From positions 1-64,000 of the forward strand of contig CAJXLV010000008.1 in assembly GCA_913056185.1 (NCBI GenBank): a stretch of 64,000 nt of DNA, read 5' to 3'. A model generated the notes under the pieces. The model was not told the DNA's origin and ran no database searches. It saw only the letters and a list, made by a program, of their open reading frames with translations. The position numbers were made by a program, and so were the translations under genes. Positions 1-9,344 of the stretch are shown piece after piece (the stretch's first letter is position 1; every line of letters starts with the position of its first letter). Source of the stretch: an uncultured Bacteroidota bacterium. Its GTDB lineage: Bacteria > Bacteroidota > Rhodothermia > Rhodothermales > Salinibacteraceae.

Positions 1-1
1 G

Positions 2-370
2 GACGACCTTCCGTACTCGGTGTGGGAGCTCGTGGAGCACCTCCGCCGCGCCCAGCGCGACATTCTCGACTACTGCCGCGACCCGAACTACGAAGCCGGC
101 GAGTGGCCCGACGACTACTGGCCCGAGGCAGTTGCGCCGTCCGGCGACACGGCCTGGGCCGACAGCGTGGCGCAGGTGCAGCAGGACCGTGACGCGATGG
201 TCGAGCTCGTGATGGACGAGGACCGGGACCTCTACGACACCGTCCCGTCCCACGACGAGCATACGTACCTGCGGCAGGCCCTGCTCGTGGCGGACCACAA
301 CGCCTACCACATTGGTCAGATTGTGGCAGTGCGCCGCAGCCTTGGGGACTGGCCGATGGGCGATGCGTAG
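2..370 (+). CDS. DinB-family protein (5' end outside window)
   Basis: The reading frame is open from the first bases of the window and ends at 370, so the true start lies upstream. A GTG at position 20 exists, but the residues before it (DDLPYSVWELVEHL) continue the family pattern, so I treat the gene as truncated by the window edge. The C-terminal HNAYHIGQIVAVRR stretch matches the metal-ligand helix of the DinB/YfiT four-helix-bundle superfamily, whose members are often thiol-dependent S-transferases or damage-inducible proteins of unknown substrate. The visible 122 residues are acidic. Function beyond the fold cannot be stated. Confidence 0.75.
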   Translation, partial: DDLPYSVWELVEHLRRAQRDILDYCRDPNYEAGEWPDDYWPEAVAPSGDTAWADSVAQVQQDRDAMVELVMDEDRDLYDTVPSHDEHTYLRQALLVADHNAYHIGQIVAVRRSLGDWPMGDA

Positions 371-414
371 GAGCGGACAGGCCCGCGGAGGACTCGGATT
401 GTTGCTCGTTAGCG

Positions 415-810
415 TTACCGCCCTGGACTTGGCAATCCCGATGGTGCGGACAAGACGGTTTCTGCATCCCGGGCGGTAAAAGATCCGCTCACCTCCGTCG
501 TGTCTCGGCGGTATTCATATCCTCTCGTGCTGTCTGGCTGTACGATGCGAACGGCTTCTGCGACGGCGTCTATCGTTCCCGACACGCGGGTATCGCTAGC
601 GACGTCGAAGGAAATGGTCCCGTCGAGGACAGAATAGTAGGTGAAGCCGTCGAGGTCGTTATCCAGCAGCTTCTCGTAATTGTAGTAGAGAACGAACGTA
701 AACGCCTCGCCGTCCTGGAAGGCGTCGCTCGAAAACTCCTCGATCGGGTACTCTCCGTTCCCAGGCCTGCCGCCGAGGGTTTTCATGAATCCCAGAAGGC
801 CCTCCTGGTT
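415..810 (-). pseudogene. Truncated paralogue of the neighbouring lipoprotein
   Basis: An open frame of 123 codons begins with ATG at 786. In the same frame upstream of that ATG, residues NQEGLLGF still align with the neighbour at 1016-1639 (NGLFGLAV there), and the similarity continues through GRPGNGEY versus GRPATGQY and VLYYNY versus ILYENL to the end. The homologous part therefore starts before any start codon, and I find no signal peptide or lipobox in frame. This looks like the C-terminal half of a tandem duplicate that has lost its front end. It could still be expressed as a small protein from 786. The function of the parent family is unknown. Confidence 0.45.
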
Positions 811-1015
811 TTCCTGCTCTTCGAGGGGGCATTCTCGTCCAGTTACAGGAGGACGAGTCGAGGCCCGATGAGGCCGAGTCGTCCGAATGGTCTAAAGAGA
901 AGAAGCCGAGCACCTGCCTCTTACATACACGCCTCCGCCCAACGGACGGACACATCCTGTTTTCTCCATGCCCTCGACCGGGAGCGGCTTCCCGGAGACC
1001 CCAGCGAGTCGGAGG

Positions 1016-1639
1016 CTACGGAAGAAAGCTGGTGCCGAAAAAGGAAGAGACGCCGGGGGACCGGAATGTGCCTTCGACGGTGACGGGGCGCTCCGTCGGC
1101 TCGCCCCCCGAGCCGAGGTTGATGGCGGTTCCCTCCAGGGCCAGGCTTCCGTCGAGCCGTGTCGACTCCGAGCGAGTGATATCGATGCTTCCGCCGCTGA
1201 TTTCGTAGATTGTTGCGGACGAGGACGTCAGGTTCTCGTAGAGGATCATGGCGAACGAGGCGCCGCTCTCAAAGTCGTCCTCTGCGGCGGAGACGGCGTA
1301 CTGCCCGGTTGCGGGACGGCCCGACTTGCGCACCGCCAGCCCGAAGAGGCCGTTCGTGGCGTCGCCCTCCGCAAAGTCCTCATCGTCGACGAAGTAGATC
1401 ACAAACCCCTCGACGTTCGTGTCCGGGTCGGTGCCGGTGGCAAAATACGCGAAGCCGTCGAGGGTTCGCGTGGCCTCGTCGTCCGTGACGTTAAGGGAGA
1501 AGGCGTTGTCGAGCGACGGTGGGTCATTCTCATCGACATCGGGGCCGCCGTCGGAATCGCATCCAGCGAGCGGAAGAAGGAGGAGGGCGGCGGTGAGCGT
1601 TGCAAGGACGGGGAGGTGGGAACGAAGGGGAGTCATCAT
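1016..1639 (-). CDS. Putative lipoprotein of unknown function
   Basis: I chose the start at the paired ATG ATG codons at 1634-1639 because they are followed directly by a lipoprotein signal: basic residues, a Leu/Ala-rich core and an LAGC lipobox, then an acidic linker (DSDGG). The mature part of about 180 residues is predicted to be beta-rich, with alternating hydrophobic residues, and resembles nothing I can name. A longer frame extends to 1870, but that stretch is proline/arginine-rich and not protein-like. A decayed copy of the C-terminal half lies just downstream. Likely location is the outer or inner membrane, facing the periplasm. Confidence 0.6.
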   Translation of the reverse strand: MMTPLRSHLPVLATLTAALLLLPLAGCDSDGGPDVDENDPPSLDNAFSLNVTDDEATRTLDGFAYFATGTDPDTNVEGFVIYFVDDEDFAEGDATNGLFGLAVRKSGRPATGQYAVSAAEDDFESGASFAMILYENLTSSSATIYEISGGSIDITRSESTRLDGSLALEGTAINLGSGGEPTERPVTVEGTFRSPGVSSFFGTSFLP

Positions 1640-2125
1640 GGGAGGAGACCGACGAAAGAAGAGGGAGGGCGAGAGCAGGAAGAAAGGCCGAAGAGGCTTC
1701 GGGCGGGGGTGTCCGGTTGGCATCCGAACGCCAAGGTGAGCAAGAAGCTCGTCGTCGGGATGGATTGGAGCTGGAGGCCCGGCCCAGGTTAAGGTCCGTC
1801 CCGGTCGGCGAACGGGAGGGCACCTCTGTTCCCCTTTTGTGGTCGGCCAAAAGCGCAAGAGAGTCGGCACCAGAGGCGCCTGCTCTTTGGCGTCCGCAAC
1901 GCCCCCGCAACATCTCCGTCACGACAGCTTCCATGGCAACGTCTCCCCGTCCGACCGGGAAACGCCCACCCGCCCCGACGGTGTAACTCTCTCTATTGAG
2001 CATTGGCGTCTCCGTCACGACGAAATACGCGCCCCGAGCGAAGCGAAGACGTGCTCTTGGGGGCAGTACGAGAACCTGGCAGGGCGCCGGATCCGAACAT
2101 TCCTCCACGAAGCTGTCGTCCCCGC
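1640..2125. other. Intergenic region between lipoprotein and uvrA
   Basis: About 490 bases separate two divergent genes, so promoters for both are expected here. Open frames cross the region on both strands, but they are rich in Arg/Pro/Ser and look like high-G+C shadows. I see no clear terminator, RNA gene or repeat. Confidence 0.5.
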
Positions 2126-5119
2126 ATGCCCGAGCACATCACCATCCGCGGTGCGCGTGAGAACAACCTCCAGAACATCGACCTCGACATTCCCCGCAAC
2201 CGGCTCGTCGTCGTCACCGGTGTGTCGGGGTCCGGCAAGTCGAGCCTCGCGTTCGACACCATTTTCGCCGAGGGGCAGCGGCGCTACATGGAGAGCCTGA
2301 GCGCCTACGCCCGCCAGTTCCTGGAGATGATGGAGCGGCCCGAGATCGACTACGTCGACGGCCTCTCGCCGGTCATCTCCATCGAGCAAAAGACCGTGAG
2401 CGGCAACCCGCGCTCTACGGTCGGCACCGTCACGGAGGTGTACGACTTCCTGCGCCTGCTCTACGCCCGGGCCGCCACGGCCTACTCCTACGAGACGGGC
2501 ACCCGCATGCGGCAGCAGAGCGACGACGAGATCGTGGACGGCCTCCTCGACTTTCCCGAGGGCACGCGCCTGCAGATCCTGGCGCCGGTGGTGCGGGGGC
2601 GCAAGGGCCACTACCGCGAGCTCTTCGAGCAGACGTCCGCGCAGGGCTTCGAGCGGTTTCGGGTGGATGGCACGATGCGCGTCTACGAGGAGGACATGAA
2701 GCTGGAGCGCTACGAAACCCACGACGTGGAGGTGGTCATCGACCGCCTCGCCATCAAGGACGGCATCCGCTCGCGGGTGAGCCAGTCGGTGGAGACGGCG
2801 CTGGAGATGGGGGGCGGCACCCTCATCGCGGACGTGGTCGACGGGCCCGACGGCGCGGAGACGGGCGACCACCTCTTCAGCCGCGATCTCGTGGACCCCG
2901 AAACGGGCCTGTCCTACGAGGACCCGTCGCCCAACATGTTCTCCTTCAACACGCCGTACGGCGCCTGTTCAGAGTGCGAGGGCCTGGGCACCGCCAAGCA
3001 AATCGCGCCGGAACTCGTCGTCCCGCACCCGGAGAAGACGATCCACGAGGGGGCGCTGGCGCCGCTGGGGCAGCCCCGCGACATCTGGATCTTTAACCAG
3101 CTGGAGGCGGTCGCGGAGGCGTACGGGTTCGACTTCGACACCCCCATCGAGGACCTCACCGACGAGCAACTCGAGGTCATCCTGGAAGGGGCCGGCGAGG
3201 AGCAGTTCGAGATCAACTACGGGTACAAGGGGCGCGAGGTGCAGTACAAGCACCGCTTCGGCGGCCTCTACGAACACATCTGGCACACCTACGAGGAAAC
3301 CAGCTCGTCGAAAAAGCGGCGGCGGGCCGAGTCGTTCATGCGCGAGATGGACTGCCCGGAGTGCGGCGGCGGGCGCCTCAAGCCGGAGAGCCTCCACTAC
3401 CGCATCGGTGGCCAGTCGATCGCCGACCTTGCCCGGATGGACCTGACCCAGCTCCGCGAGTTTGTGGACGACGTGCCGTTCGACACCGAGCGGCAGACGC
3501 GCATCGGAGAACCGATCGTGAAGGAGGTGCGCGAGCGGCTCGACTTTCTGATCGGCGTGGGCGTGGGCTACCTTACCCTCGACCGCCCGGCTCGCACCCT
3601 CAGCGGAGGGGAGAGCCAGCGCATCCGCCTCGCCACGCAGGTGGGCACCCAGCTCACCGGCGTCCTGTACGTGCTCGACGAGCCGACCATCGGCCTCCAT
3701 CCCCGCGACAACGACCGCCTCATCGAGTCGCTGGAGTCGCTGCGCGACCTCGGCAACTCCGTCCTCGTGGTGGAGCACGACCGCGACATGATCGAGGCCG
3801 CCGACCACGTGGTGGACCTCGGCCCCGGGGCCGGCACGCACGGCGGGCACGTCATCACCACGGGCCCGCCCTCCATCCTGACGGTGGATCCCGCGGCGCA
3901 GTCGGGCGACGGGGCAGCCACGGGCGAACAGACGGCCGCCATCGAGGACACTGGTGTGGCGCGCGGGCAGGTGGCCGAGCGCGCCGCCCAGTACGACAGC
4001 GATCACTACGACTTTCGGAGCCTCACCGCCGCCTACCTGCAGGGCGAGCGCGTCATCCCGCTGCCCGACGAGCGCCGCGAGGGCACCGGCGCGTCGATTA
4101 CGCTCCGGGGCGCCACGGGGCACAACCTGAAGGGGCAGGAGGTCGACTTTCCGCTCGGGACCCTGATCTGCGTCACGGGCGTCAGTGGCTCGGGCAAGTC
4201 CACGCTCGTCAACCAGACCCTCTTCCCGATCCTGCACCGCGAATACCACAACGCCAAAACGGTGCCCCTGCCCTACGATGACATAGAGGGCCTCGACCAT
4301 GCCGACAAGGTCATCGAGATCGACCAGCAGCCGATCGGGCGCACCCCGCGCTCCAACGCGGCCACCTACACGAAGCTGATGGACTCCCTCCGCAATCTCT
4401 TTGCGAAACTGCCGGAGGCCGAGATTCGCGGTTACACCAAGAGCCGGTTTAGCTTCAACACCGACCCGGGCCGCTGCGAAAAGTGTGGGGGGACCGGCAA
4501 CGTTACGCTGGAGATGAATTTCCTGCCGGACGTAGACGTGACCTGCGACGCGTGCGACGGCCAGCGCTACGATCCGGAGACGCTGGACGTGGAGTACAAG
4601 GGCAAGAACATCGCCGAGGTGCTCGACATGACCGTGGCCGAGGCGCTCGCCTTTTTTGAGAATCAGCCGCGGCTCGTGCGCACCCTCAAAACGCTCGACG
4701 CCGTGGGCCTCGGCTACCTCACCCTCGGCCAGGCGTCCACCACCCTGAGTGGGGGCGAGGCCCAGCGCGTAAAGCTCTCCAAGGAGCTCTCCCGCCCCGG
4801 CACGGGCGACACCGTCTACATCCTCGACGAACCCACCACCGGCATGCATTTCGAGGACGTACGGCACCTCCTCAACGTCCTGCACGGCCTGGTGGAGGCG
4901 GGCAACACGGTAATTGTGATCGAGCACAACATGGACCTGATCAAGCAGGCCGATCACCTTATCGACCTCGGGCCGGAGGGCGGGCGTCACGGGGGAGAAC
5001 TCCTGTACCAGGGCACGCCCGAAGGGCTCGCGGAGGCCGAGACGCACACGTCCGCTTTCCTGCACGAGGAACTGGAGCGCACGCGCGCCGTCCAGGGAGC
5101 GGTCGCGGTAGGATCGTAA
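2126..5119 (+). CDS. uvrA: Excinuclease ABC subunit A
   Basis: UvrA is the damage-sensing ATPase of nucleotide excision repair, acting as a dimer with UvrB. The protein has 997 residues (usual about 940). Visible features are a first Walker [10 protein letters not shown] at residues 32-40, a CxxC pair (CSEC) and a second CPEC pair in the first half, ABC signature LSGGESQR, Walker [12 protein letters not shown], a second Walker [10 protein letters not shown], the zinc motif CEKC...CDAC that binds DNA, and second signature LSGGEAQR. Extra length sits between the two ATPase halves, in a linker rich in Ala/Gly/Asp. The start [10 protein letters not shown] at 2126 is the family start; the frame is open back to 2003 but that part is not conserved-looking. 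Confidence 0.97.
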   Translation: MPEHITIRGARENNLQNIDLDIPRNRLVVVTGVSGSGKSSLAFDTIFAEGQRRYMESLSAYARQFLEMMERPEIDYVDGLSPVISIEQKTVSGNPRSTVGTVTEVYDFLRLLYARAATAYSYETGTRMRQQSDDEIVDGLLDFPEGTRLQILAPVVRGRKGHYRELFEQTSAQGFERFRVDGTMRVYEEDMKLERYETHDVEVVIDRLAIKDGIRSRVSQSVETALEMGGGTLIADVVDGPDGAETGDHLFSRDLVDPETGLSYEDPSPNMFSFNTPYGACSECEGLGTAKQIAPELVVPHPEKTIHEGALAPLGQPRDIWIFNQLEAVAEAYGFDFDTPIEDLTDEQLEVILEGAGEEQFEINYGYKGREVQYKHRFGGLYEHIWHTYEETSSSKKRRRAESFMREMDCPECGGGRLKPESLHYRIGGQSIADLARMDLTQLREFVDDVPFDTERQTRIGEPIVKEVRERLDFLIGVGVGYLTLDRPARTLSGGESQRIRLATQVGTQLTGVLYVLDEPTIGLHPRDNDRLIESLESLRDLGNSVLVVEHDRDMIEAADHVVDLGPGAGTHGGHVITTGPPSILTVDPAAQSGDGAATGEQTAAIEDTGVARGQVAERAAQYDSDHYDFRSLTAAYLQGERVIPLPDERREGTGASITLRGATGHNLKGQEVDFPLGTLICVTGVSGSGKSTLVNQTLFPILHREYHNAKTVPLPYDDIEGLDHADKVIEIDQQPIGRTPRSNAATYTKLMDSLRNLFAKLPEAEIRGYTKSRFSFNTDPGRCEKCGGTGNVTLEMNFLPDVDVTCDACDGQRYDPETLDVEYKGKNIAEVLDMTVAEALAFFENQPRLVRTLKTLDAVGLGYLTLGQASTTLSGGEAQRVKLSKELSRPGTGDTVYILDEPTTGMHFEDVRHLLNVLHGLVEAGNTVIVIEHNMDLIKQADHLIDLGPEGGRHGGELLYQGTPEGLAEAETHTSAFLHEELERTRAVQGAVAVGS

Positions 5120-5395
5120 CGCATTGAGAAGACCGGAGGAGAGATCCTCCCCCGGATCGGTCCTCGGTCCCCGTGGCAGGCAGTCGGAAGAGCCGTCAAG
5201 CGGGCCCCGGCGTGCGCAAACGCTTCTCTTTGCACGCAGGCTCAGGAACGTGTGGCCTTCTTGGCCCACAACGGGGGAGCCCCATCTTCATCGCAAGGAG
5301 CCTGCCGCCCCCACAGCACCAGGCCCCGCCTCGTCCGCGGGCGATCATCCCGTCTGCGGCTCCCTGCAGCGGCCGTCCTCCACGGGAAAGTGTAC

Positions 5396-5403
5396 TAATT
5401 TTG
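5396..5403 (+). promoter_or_regulatory. Possible Bacteroidota-type -7 promoter box
   Basis: The octamer TAATTTTG matches the Bacteroidota -7 consensus TAnnTTTG exactly. I do not see a TTG at the expected -33 distance, so the call is weak. If used, transcription would start about 10-15 bases before the hairpin at 5420 and read towards amtB. Confidence 0.25.
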
Positions 5404-5419
5404 TTACGGGGACAGAAGA

Positions 5420-5451
5420 AAGCGCTTCCAGTAAATTTGGGAGCGCTTTTT
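5420..5451 (+). terminator. Rho-independent terminator-like hairpin
   Basis: AAGCGCTTCC pairs with GGGAGCGCTT (10 base pairs, one G-T) around a 9-base loop and is followed by TTT. It lies 300 bases after uvrA and 90 bases before amtB. It may end uvrA transcripts or act as an attenuator in the amtB leader. Confidence 0.6.
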
Positions 5452-5542
5452 CTGTGCGCGAATTTTTGCGGTTAAAAGGCAAATCCGGTAGAGTTAATGG
5501 CACAAACAAGCCTAATCCCAGAAATAATCACGAAACACCGGA

Positions 5543-6910
5543 ATGCGCCTACTCTCGTCCTTGTTGTTTGTCGTTGGGCTCTCTGCCCTTTTTCCCGAGG
5601 CGCGCGCCCTCGCGTCGGATCCCTCGAATGTCCTTGAGGTTCTGCAGTCGGCCGAAGAGGCCCAGACGAACCTCAACTACGTCTGGACCATTCTTGCCGC
5701 GGCTCTGGTGTTCTTCATGCAGGCCGGGTTTGCGCTGCTGGAGGCCGGCTTCTCGCGGGCCAAGAACGCGGTGAACATCATCATGAAGAACGTGATGGAC
5801 GCCTCGGCTGGAGCCCTGGTGTTCTTCGCGGTTGGTTTCGGGTTCATGTTCGGCACGTCCTGGGGAGGATTCATCGGAACAGATGGATTTTTCCTGACCG
5901 GCACCGGCGATCAGCCCCAGAGCTGGGTCTATGCGTTCTACTTCTTCCAGGCGGTCTTTGCAGCCACTGCGGCGACGATTGTGTCGGGCGCTGTCGCTGA
6001 GCGAACGCGGTTTAGCGGCTACCTCATCTTCTCGGTCTTGATGACGGGCCTGATCTATCCGATCTCCGGCGCCTGGTTCTGGGGCGGTCTCTTCAACGGG
6101 TCCGGCTTTATGGAGGCCCTCGGCTTCATCGACTTTGCCGGCTCGACGGTCGTGCACAGCGTCGGCGGCTGGGCGGCCCTGGCGGGCGCGCTGGTGGTGG
6201 GGCCCCGCGTCGGCAAGTATACCGACAGTGGCGAGCCGCGCGACATTCCGGGGCATAGCCTCCCGCTGGCAGCGCTTGGCGTGTTCATCCTGTGGCTCGG
6301 GTGGTTTGGCTTCAACGCCGGATCCACCACCGCCGGGATTCCCGATATTGCCCTCATCGCCATGAACACGTTCGTGGCGGCCGGGGCCGGCGCCGTGGGA
6401 GCGATGATGATTACGTGGATGGATACGGGCACTCCGGACGCTTCGATGACCCTGAACGGGGTCCTCGCGGGACTGGTCGGCATCACGGCCGGGTGCGCCA
6501 ACCTGACGCCCCCGTTCGCCATCCTCACGGGCTTCCTCGCGGGCATCATCATGGTGTACGCCTCGCGCGCGCTCGATACCTTCGTCGACGACCCCGTCGG
6601 GGCGGTGGCGGTGCATGGTGTGGCAGGCGCGTGGGGTACCCTCGCGGCGGGCCTCTTCGACTCGGCCGGCTTTAGCGCTGCTCAGGTCGGCGTGCAGGCG
6701 CTCGGCATTGCGGTGGCGTTTGCCTGGACCTTCCCGGTGAGCTACCTCACGTTCTCGCTCGCTGACAGCCTGGTGGGCGGCATCCGGATCGACGACGAAG
6801 CCTACGGCCTCGATCAGCTGGAGCACGATGTGGACGCGTACCCGGAGTTTGGGGGCATGTCCAAGGAGGTCGAGACGGCGACGGACGGCGAAGCCGCTGA
6901 GGTTGTGTAG
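5543..6910 (+). CDS. amtB: Ammonium transporter
   Basis: A 455-residue Amt/Mep/Rh-family channel carrying ammonium/ammonia across the inner membrane. It starts with a cleavable-looking signal segment (about residues 1-24) and continues with about 11 membrane segments. Family landmarks are visible: FMQAGFALLEAGFSRAKN in the first segments, the GAWFWGG stretch, HSVGGWAAL and DDPVGAVAVHGVAGAWGT; the last two carry the pore histidines. The C-terminal tail after the last segment is acidic. No glnK/P-II gene is adjacent, which is unusual because amtB is commonly paired with it. The next gene is a porin on the same strand. Confidence 0.96.
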   Translation: MRLLSSLLFVVGLSALFPEARALASDPSNVLEVLQSAEEAQTNLNYVWTILAAALVFFMQAGFALLEAGFSRAKNAVNIIMKNVMDASAGALVFFAVGFGFMFGTSWGGFIGTDGFFLTGTGDQPQSWVYAFYFFQAVFAATAATIVSGAVAERTRFSGYLIFSVLMTGLIYPISGAWFWGGLFNGSGFMEALGFIDFAGSTVVHSVGGWAALAGALVVGPRVGKYTDSGEPRDIPGHSLPLAALGVFILWLGWFGFNAGSTTAGIPDIALIAMNTFVAAGAGAVGAMMITWMDTGTPDASMTLNGVLAGLVGITAGCANLTPPFAILTGFLAGIIMVYASRALDTFVDDPVGAVAVHGVAGAWGTLAAGLFDSAGFSAAQVGVQALGIAVAFAWTFPVSYLTFSLADSLVGGIRIDDEAYGLDQLEHDVDAYPEFGGMSKEVETATDGEAAEVV

Positions 6911-7215
6911 GGCGCCTCTCTACAACCCCGGATGCGCGATCATCATGGACGGGGGCCGGTTGAGAAGACGAGACGCGATCGGTCCTCCCGGCGCATTCGG
7001 CGCGTGGGGCAGTGGGGCTCGACGCCCCTATCCCGCCCCCGCTCCCGACGATACTTCCGAGAGGTCGCTGCGTGCGGCCTTTCCTCCGACAAGACGAGGG
7101 ATCGCGACAAACAAAAAGCGATGCCCCTGGGCGAGGACCCACCCTGGACCGGACACGTCCCCGCCCGATTCCTTCTCGCTCAATCACGATATCAGAACCA
7201 ATTGAGGCATCAATC
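6911..7215. other. Intergenic region amtB-porin
   Basis: About 300 bases with no recognisable gene, terminator or repeat. The last 40 bases before the porin start are A+T-rich and could hold its promoter; the short frames crossing the region look non-coding. Confidence 0.4.
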
Positions 7216-7923
7216 ATGAAAAATCTGCTTCGCATCACGGTTGTTCCTTTCCTCTTCGCTCTTCTTGCCGGTGTTGCGGCGCCCCCCGCCCAGGCGCAGT
7301 CGGTGGACCTTGGGGCGGACCTCATGAGCCGGTACGTATGGCGCGGCACAGACTTTGGCAATACCGCGGCCATCCAGCCCAGCCTGAGCTTCTCCGCCGG
7401 TGGATTCACGGTGGGCGCCTGGGGCTCATTCGACATCAGTCCCACGGAGGGCTCGGCGGTGAATGAGAACGACCTCTACGTCAGCTACGCAGTCGAAACG
7501 TCCGCCGGTACATTCTCGGCAGCCGTTACGGACTTTTACTTTTCGAACCCTGGAAACGAGTTCTTCGATTATGACGGCGACACGGGGGCACACGTCATTG
7601 AGCCCAGCCTGAGCTACAGCGGGCCGGTGTCCCTCTCGGCCTCTATCAATGCCCACGGGGCCGACAGCGAGGTGTGGCTGGAGGCGAGTGTGCCGTTCTC
7701 CGTACAGGACGTGGACCTGTCGCTTGCCCTGGGCGGCACGCCCAATGATGAGTCGGCCTACTATGGGACGGACGCCGACACGGACGGAGCCATTACAAAG
7801 TTTAGCGTCACGGCATCGCGGAGCGTGGAGATTACGGACTCGTTCGCGCTGCCCATCATGGCCTCGTACTATTTAAATCCGTATACGGAGCGGAGCTACT
7901 TCATCTTTGGGCTGAGCCTGTAG
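7216..7923 (+). CDS. Gcw_chp/TorF-family putative outer-membrane porin
   Basis: The 235-residue product has a clear signal peptide (MKNLL..., cleavage near AQAQ at about residue 28) and then alternating beta strands ending in the aromatic FIFGLSL, a typical outer-membrane insertion end. The motif VDLGADLMSRYVWRGTDFG at the mature N-terminus is characteristic of the Gcw_chp (TIGR02001) family of putative porins. It follows amtB on the same strand, 305 bases downstream. Genes of this family often accompany ammonium transporters, so passage of nitrogen compounds through the outer membrane is a reasonable inference. The start ATG at 7216 fits the signal peptide; the frame extends further upstream without protein character. 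Confidence 0.8.
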   Translation: MKNLLRITVVPFLFALLAGVAAPPAQAQSVDLGADLMSRYVWRGTDFGNTAAIQPSLSFSAGGFTVGAWGSFDISPTEGSAVNENDLYVSYAVETSAGTFSAAVTDFYFSNPGNEFFDYDGDTGAHVIEPSLSYSGPVSLSASINAHGADSEVWLEASVPFSVQDVDLSLALGGTPNDESAYYGTDADTDGAITKFSVTASRSVEITDSFALPIMASYYLNPYTERSYFIFGLSL

Positions 7924-8069
7924 GCGCAGCGGGCGGCCCCGGATGAATCGGTCACGCGGCGGCCTCAGGGATGGGCTTGGTGGGAGCCCTCTCTCTGGGG
8001 CCGTTCGCATGTCGGGGCGCCCCCGCGGCCCCCGCCCCCCGCTCGTGGCGTCGGCATCAGTCCCCATAG

Positions 8070-9335
8070 TCAGTACCCATAGATGGAAAGGTCCTCGCGG
8101 CGCATATGCGTATTGAGCACCAGCCCCAGCAGGGCCGTATGGGCCAGCAGGGCTGAGCCGCCGTACGACAAAAACGGGAGTGGGAGACCAATCACGGGCA
8201 GCATGCCAGTGACCATCCCGATGTTGATAAAGATGTGGATGAGATAGACGCCCACGGCACCCGCCGCCACAATGCTGCCGAAGGGATGCTTTACATCCGC
8301 CCCCAGTTTGATGAGGCGGAGCAGGAGGGCTGCCAGAAGGCCCAGCACGACCAGGGAGCCCACCAGCCCAAACTCCTCGGCGATCACACTGAAAATAAAG
8401 TCCGTGGTTTGCTCCGGCACGTAGGCGCCCTGCGTCTGGGGGCCTTGCATAAAGCCCGTGCCCCAGACGCCGCCGGAGCGGAGCGCCACCTTCGACTGCA
8501 CGAGGTGGAAGCCTACGCCCTGGCGGAATTCTTCGGCACCGGGATTGGTGAACGAAAGCAATCGTTTGACCTGGTAGGGCTGCAGAATCTTGGTGAGCAC
8601 CAGCGACACCAGGGCGGGCACGCCGCCCGTGAAGGCCGCCGCCAGCCCTGCCATGTACCGCCGTCCGGAGAGCCACCAGAGCCCCGCCGTAAACACGCCC
8701 CCAACGCCAAGGGCCACCGGAACGGAGATCAGCGCAAGGTAGCCCGCCACAGCCGGGGACAGCAAGAGAAGAATGACCGAGAGCGAGAGGCCGCTCCAGA
8801 AGAGCATGATGGGCACCAGCCCCAAAAACACGAGAGCGGTGCCGAGGTCATTCTGTAGGATGACAAGCAGCGCCGGGGCCACAATCAGAGCGGCGGCCTT
8901 CAGCGCGAAGCTAAGGTCCTGCGGGGTCTGACTGTTGCGTTCGGAGAGGAGCTGGGCCACAGCGAGCACTGTGCCCACCTTGGCCACCTCCGACACCTGA
9001 AGCCGCAGCGGGCCCAGGGCAAGCCAGGCACGAGTGCCGTGCACCTCTACCCCCACAGCCAGGGCCAGGATCAGCAGCACCAGCGAGGCCCCGTACGCCG
9101 GATAGGCCGCATACCGGAGGACCCGAACCGGGAAGAGCAACAGAAGGCCTCCGCCCACCGCCGAGATGCCGATCCACAGCAGCTGGCGGTGAAAGTTGTC
9201 CGTGACGCTCTCGCTGAGGTATGCGACCGCAGGGCCGTGGGTGCTGCTGTAGAGCGCCAGCAGCCCTGTAGCTGCCAGGCTCGCCCACAGCACAAGCGTC
9301 CAGAGATCCAGGTGGTGACGCAGCGAAGACGACAT
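8070..9335 (-). CDS. rodA: Rod-shape-determining glycosyltransferase RodA
   Basis: A SEDS-family integral membrane protein of 421 residues that polymerises lipid II during cell elongation together with PBP2. About ten hydrophobic segments are visible. Conserved SEDS features include HGTRAWLALGPLRLQVSEVAK near residues 100-120 (RodA rather than FtsW type), QNDLGTALVFLG, and the C-terminal INIGMVTGMLPVIGLPLPFLSYGGS block. It sits 9 bases after mrdA on the same strand, so the two are almost certainly one transcript. Confidence 0.96.
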   Translation of the reverse strand: MSSSLRHHLDLWTLVLWASLAATGLLALYSSTHGPAVAYLSESVTDNFHRQLLWIGISAVGGGLLLLFPVRVLRYAAYPAYGASLVLLILALAVGVEVHGTRAWLALGPLRLQVSEVAKVGTVLAVAQLLSERNSQTPQDLSFALKAAALIVAPALLVILQNDLGTALVFLGLVPIMLFWSGLSLSVILLLLSPAVAGYLALISVPVALGVGGVFTAGLWWLSGRRYMAGLAAAFTGGVPALVSLVLTKILQPYQVKRLLSFTNPGAEEFRQGVGFHLVQSKVALRSGGVWGTGFMQGPQTQGAYVPEQTTDFIFSVIAEEFGLVGSLVVLGLLAALLLRLIKLGADVKHPFGSIVAAGAVGVYLIHIFINIGMVTGMLPVIGLPLPFLSYGGSALLAHTALLGLVLNTHMRREDLSIYGY

Positions 9336-9344
9336 GACCGAGCG

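Larger units (their letters stand above)
5120..5542. other. Intergenic region uvrA-amtB
   Basis: It holds a GGAGGA-GAGA-TCCTCC hairpin (5135-5150) just after uvrA with no T tract, a TAATTTTG box (5396-5403), and a terminator-like hairpin at 5420-5451. The last 100 bases before amtB are distinctly A+T-richer than the rest of the window, as expected for a promoter region. Short frames here are not convincing genes. Confidence 0.5.

Noticed and set aside
659-955. Alternative 98-codon gene on the minus strand
   Set aside because: It overlaps the better-supported lipoprotein remnant in another frame and has no protein-like composition or similarity to neighbours.
2969-5269. A 766-codon open frame on the minus strand across uvrA
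   Set aside because: It lies opposite clear UvrA motifs; the translation is Arg/Ala/Gly/His-rich without domains. High G+C removes stop codons from the opposite strand.
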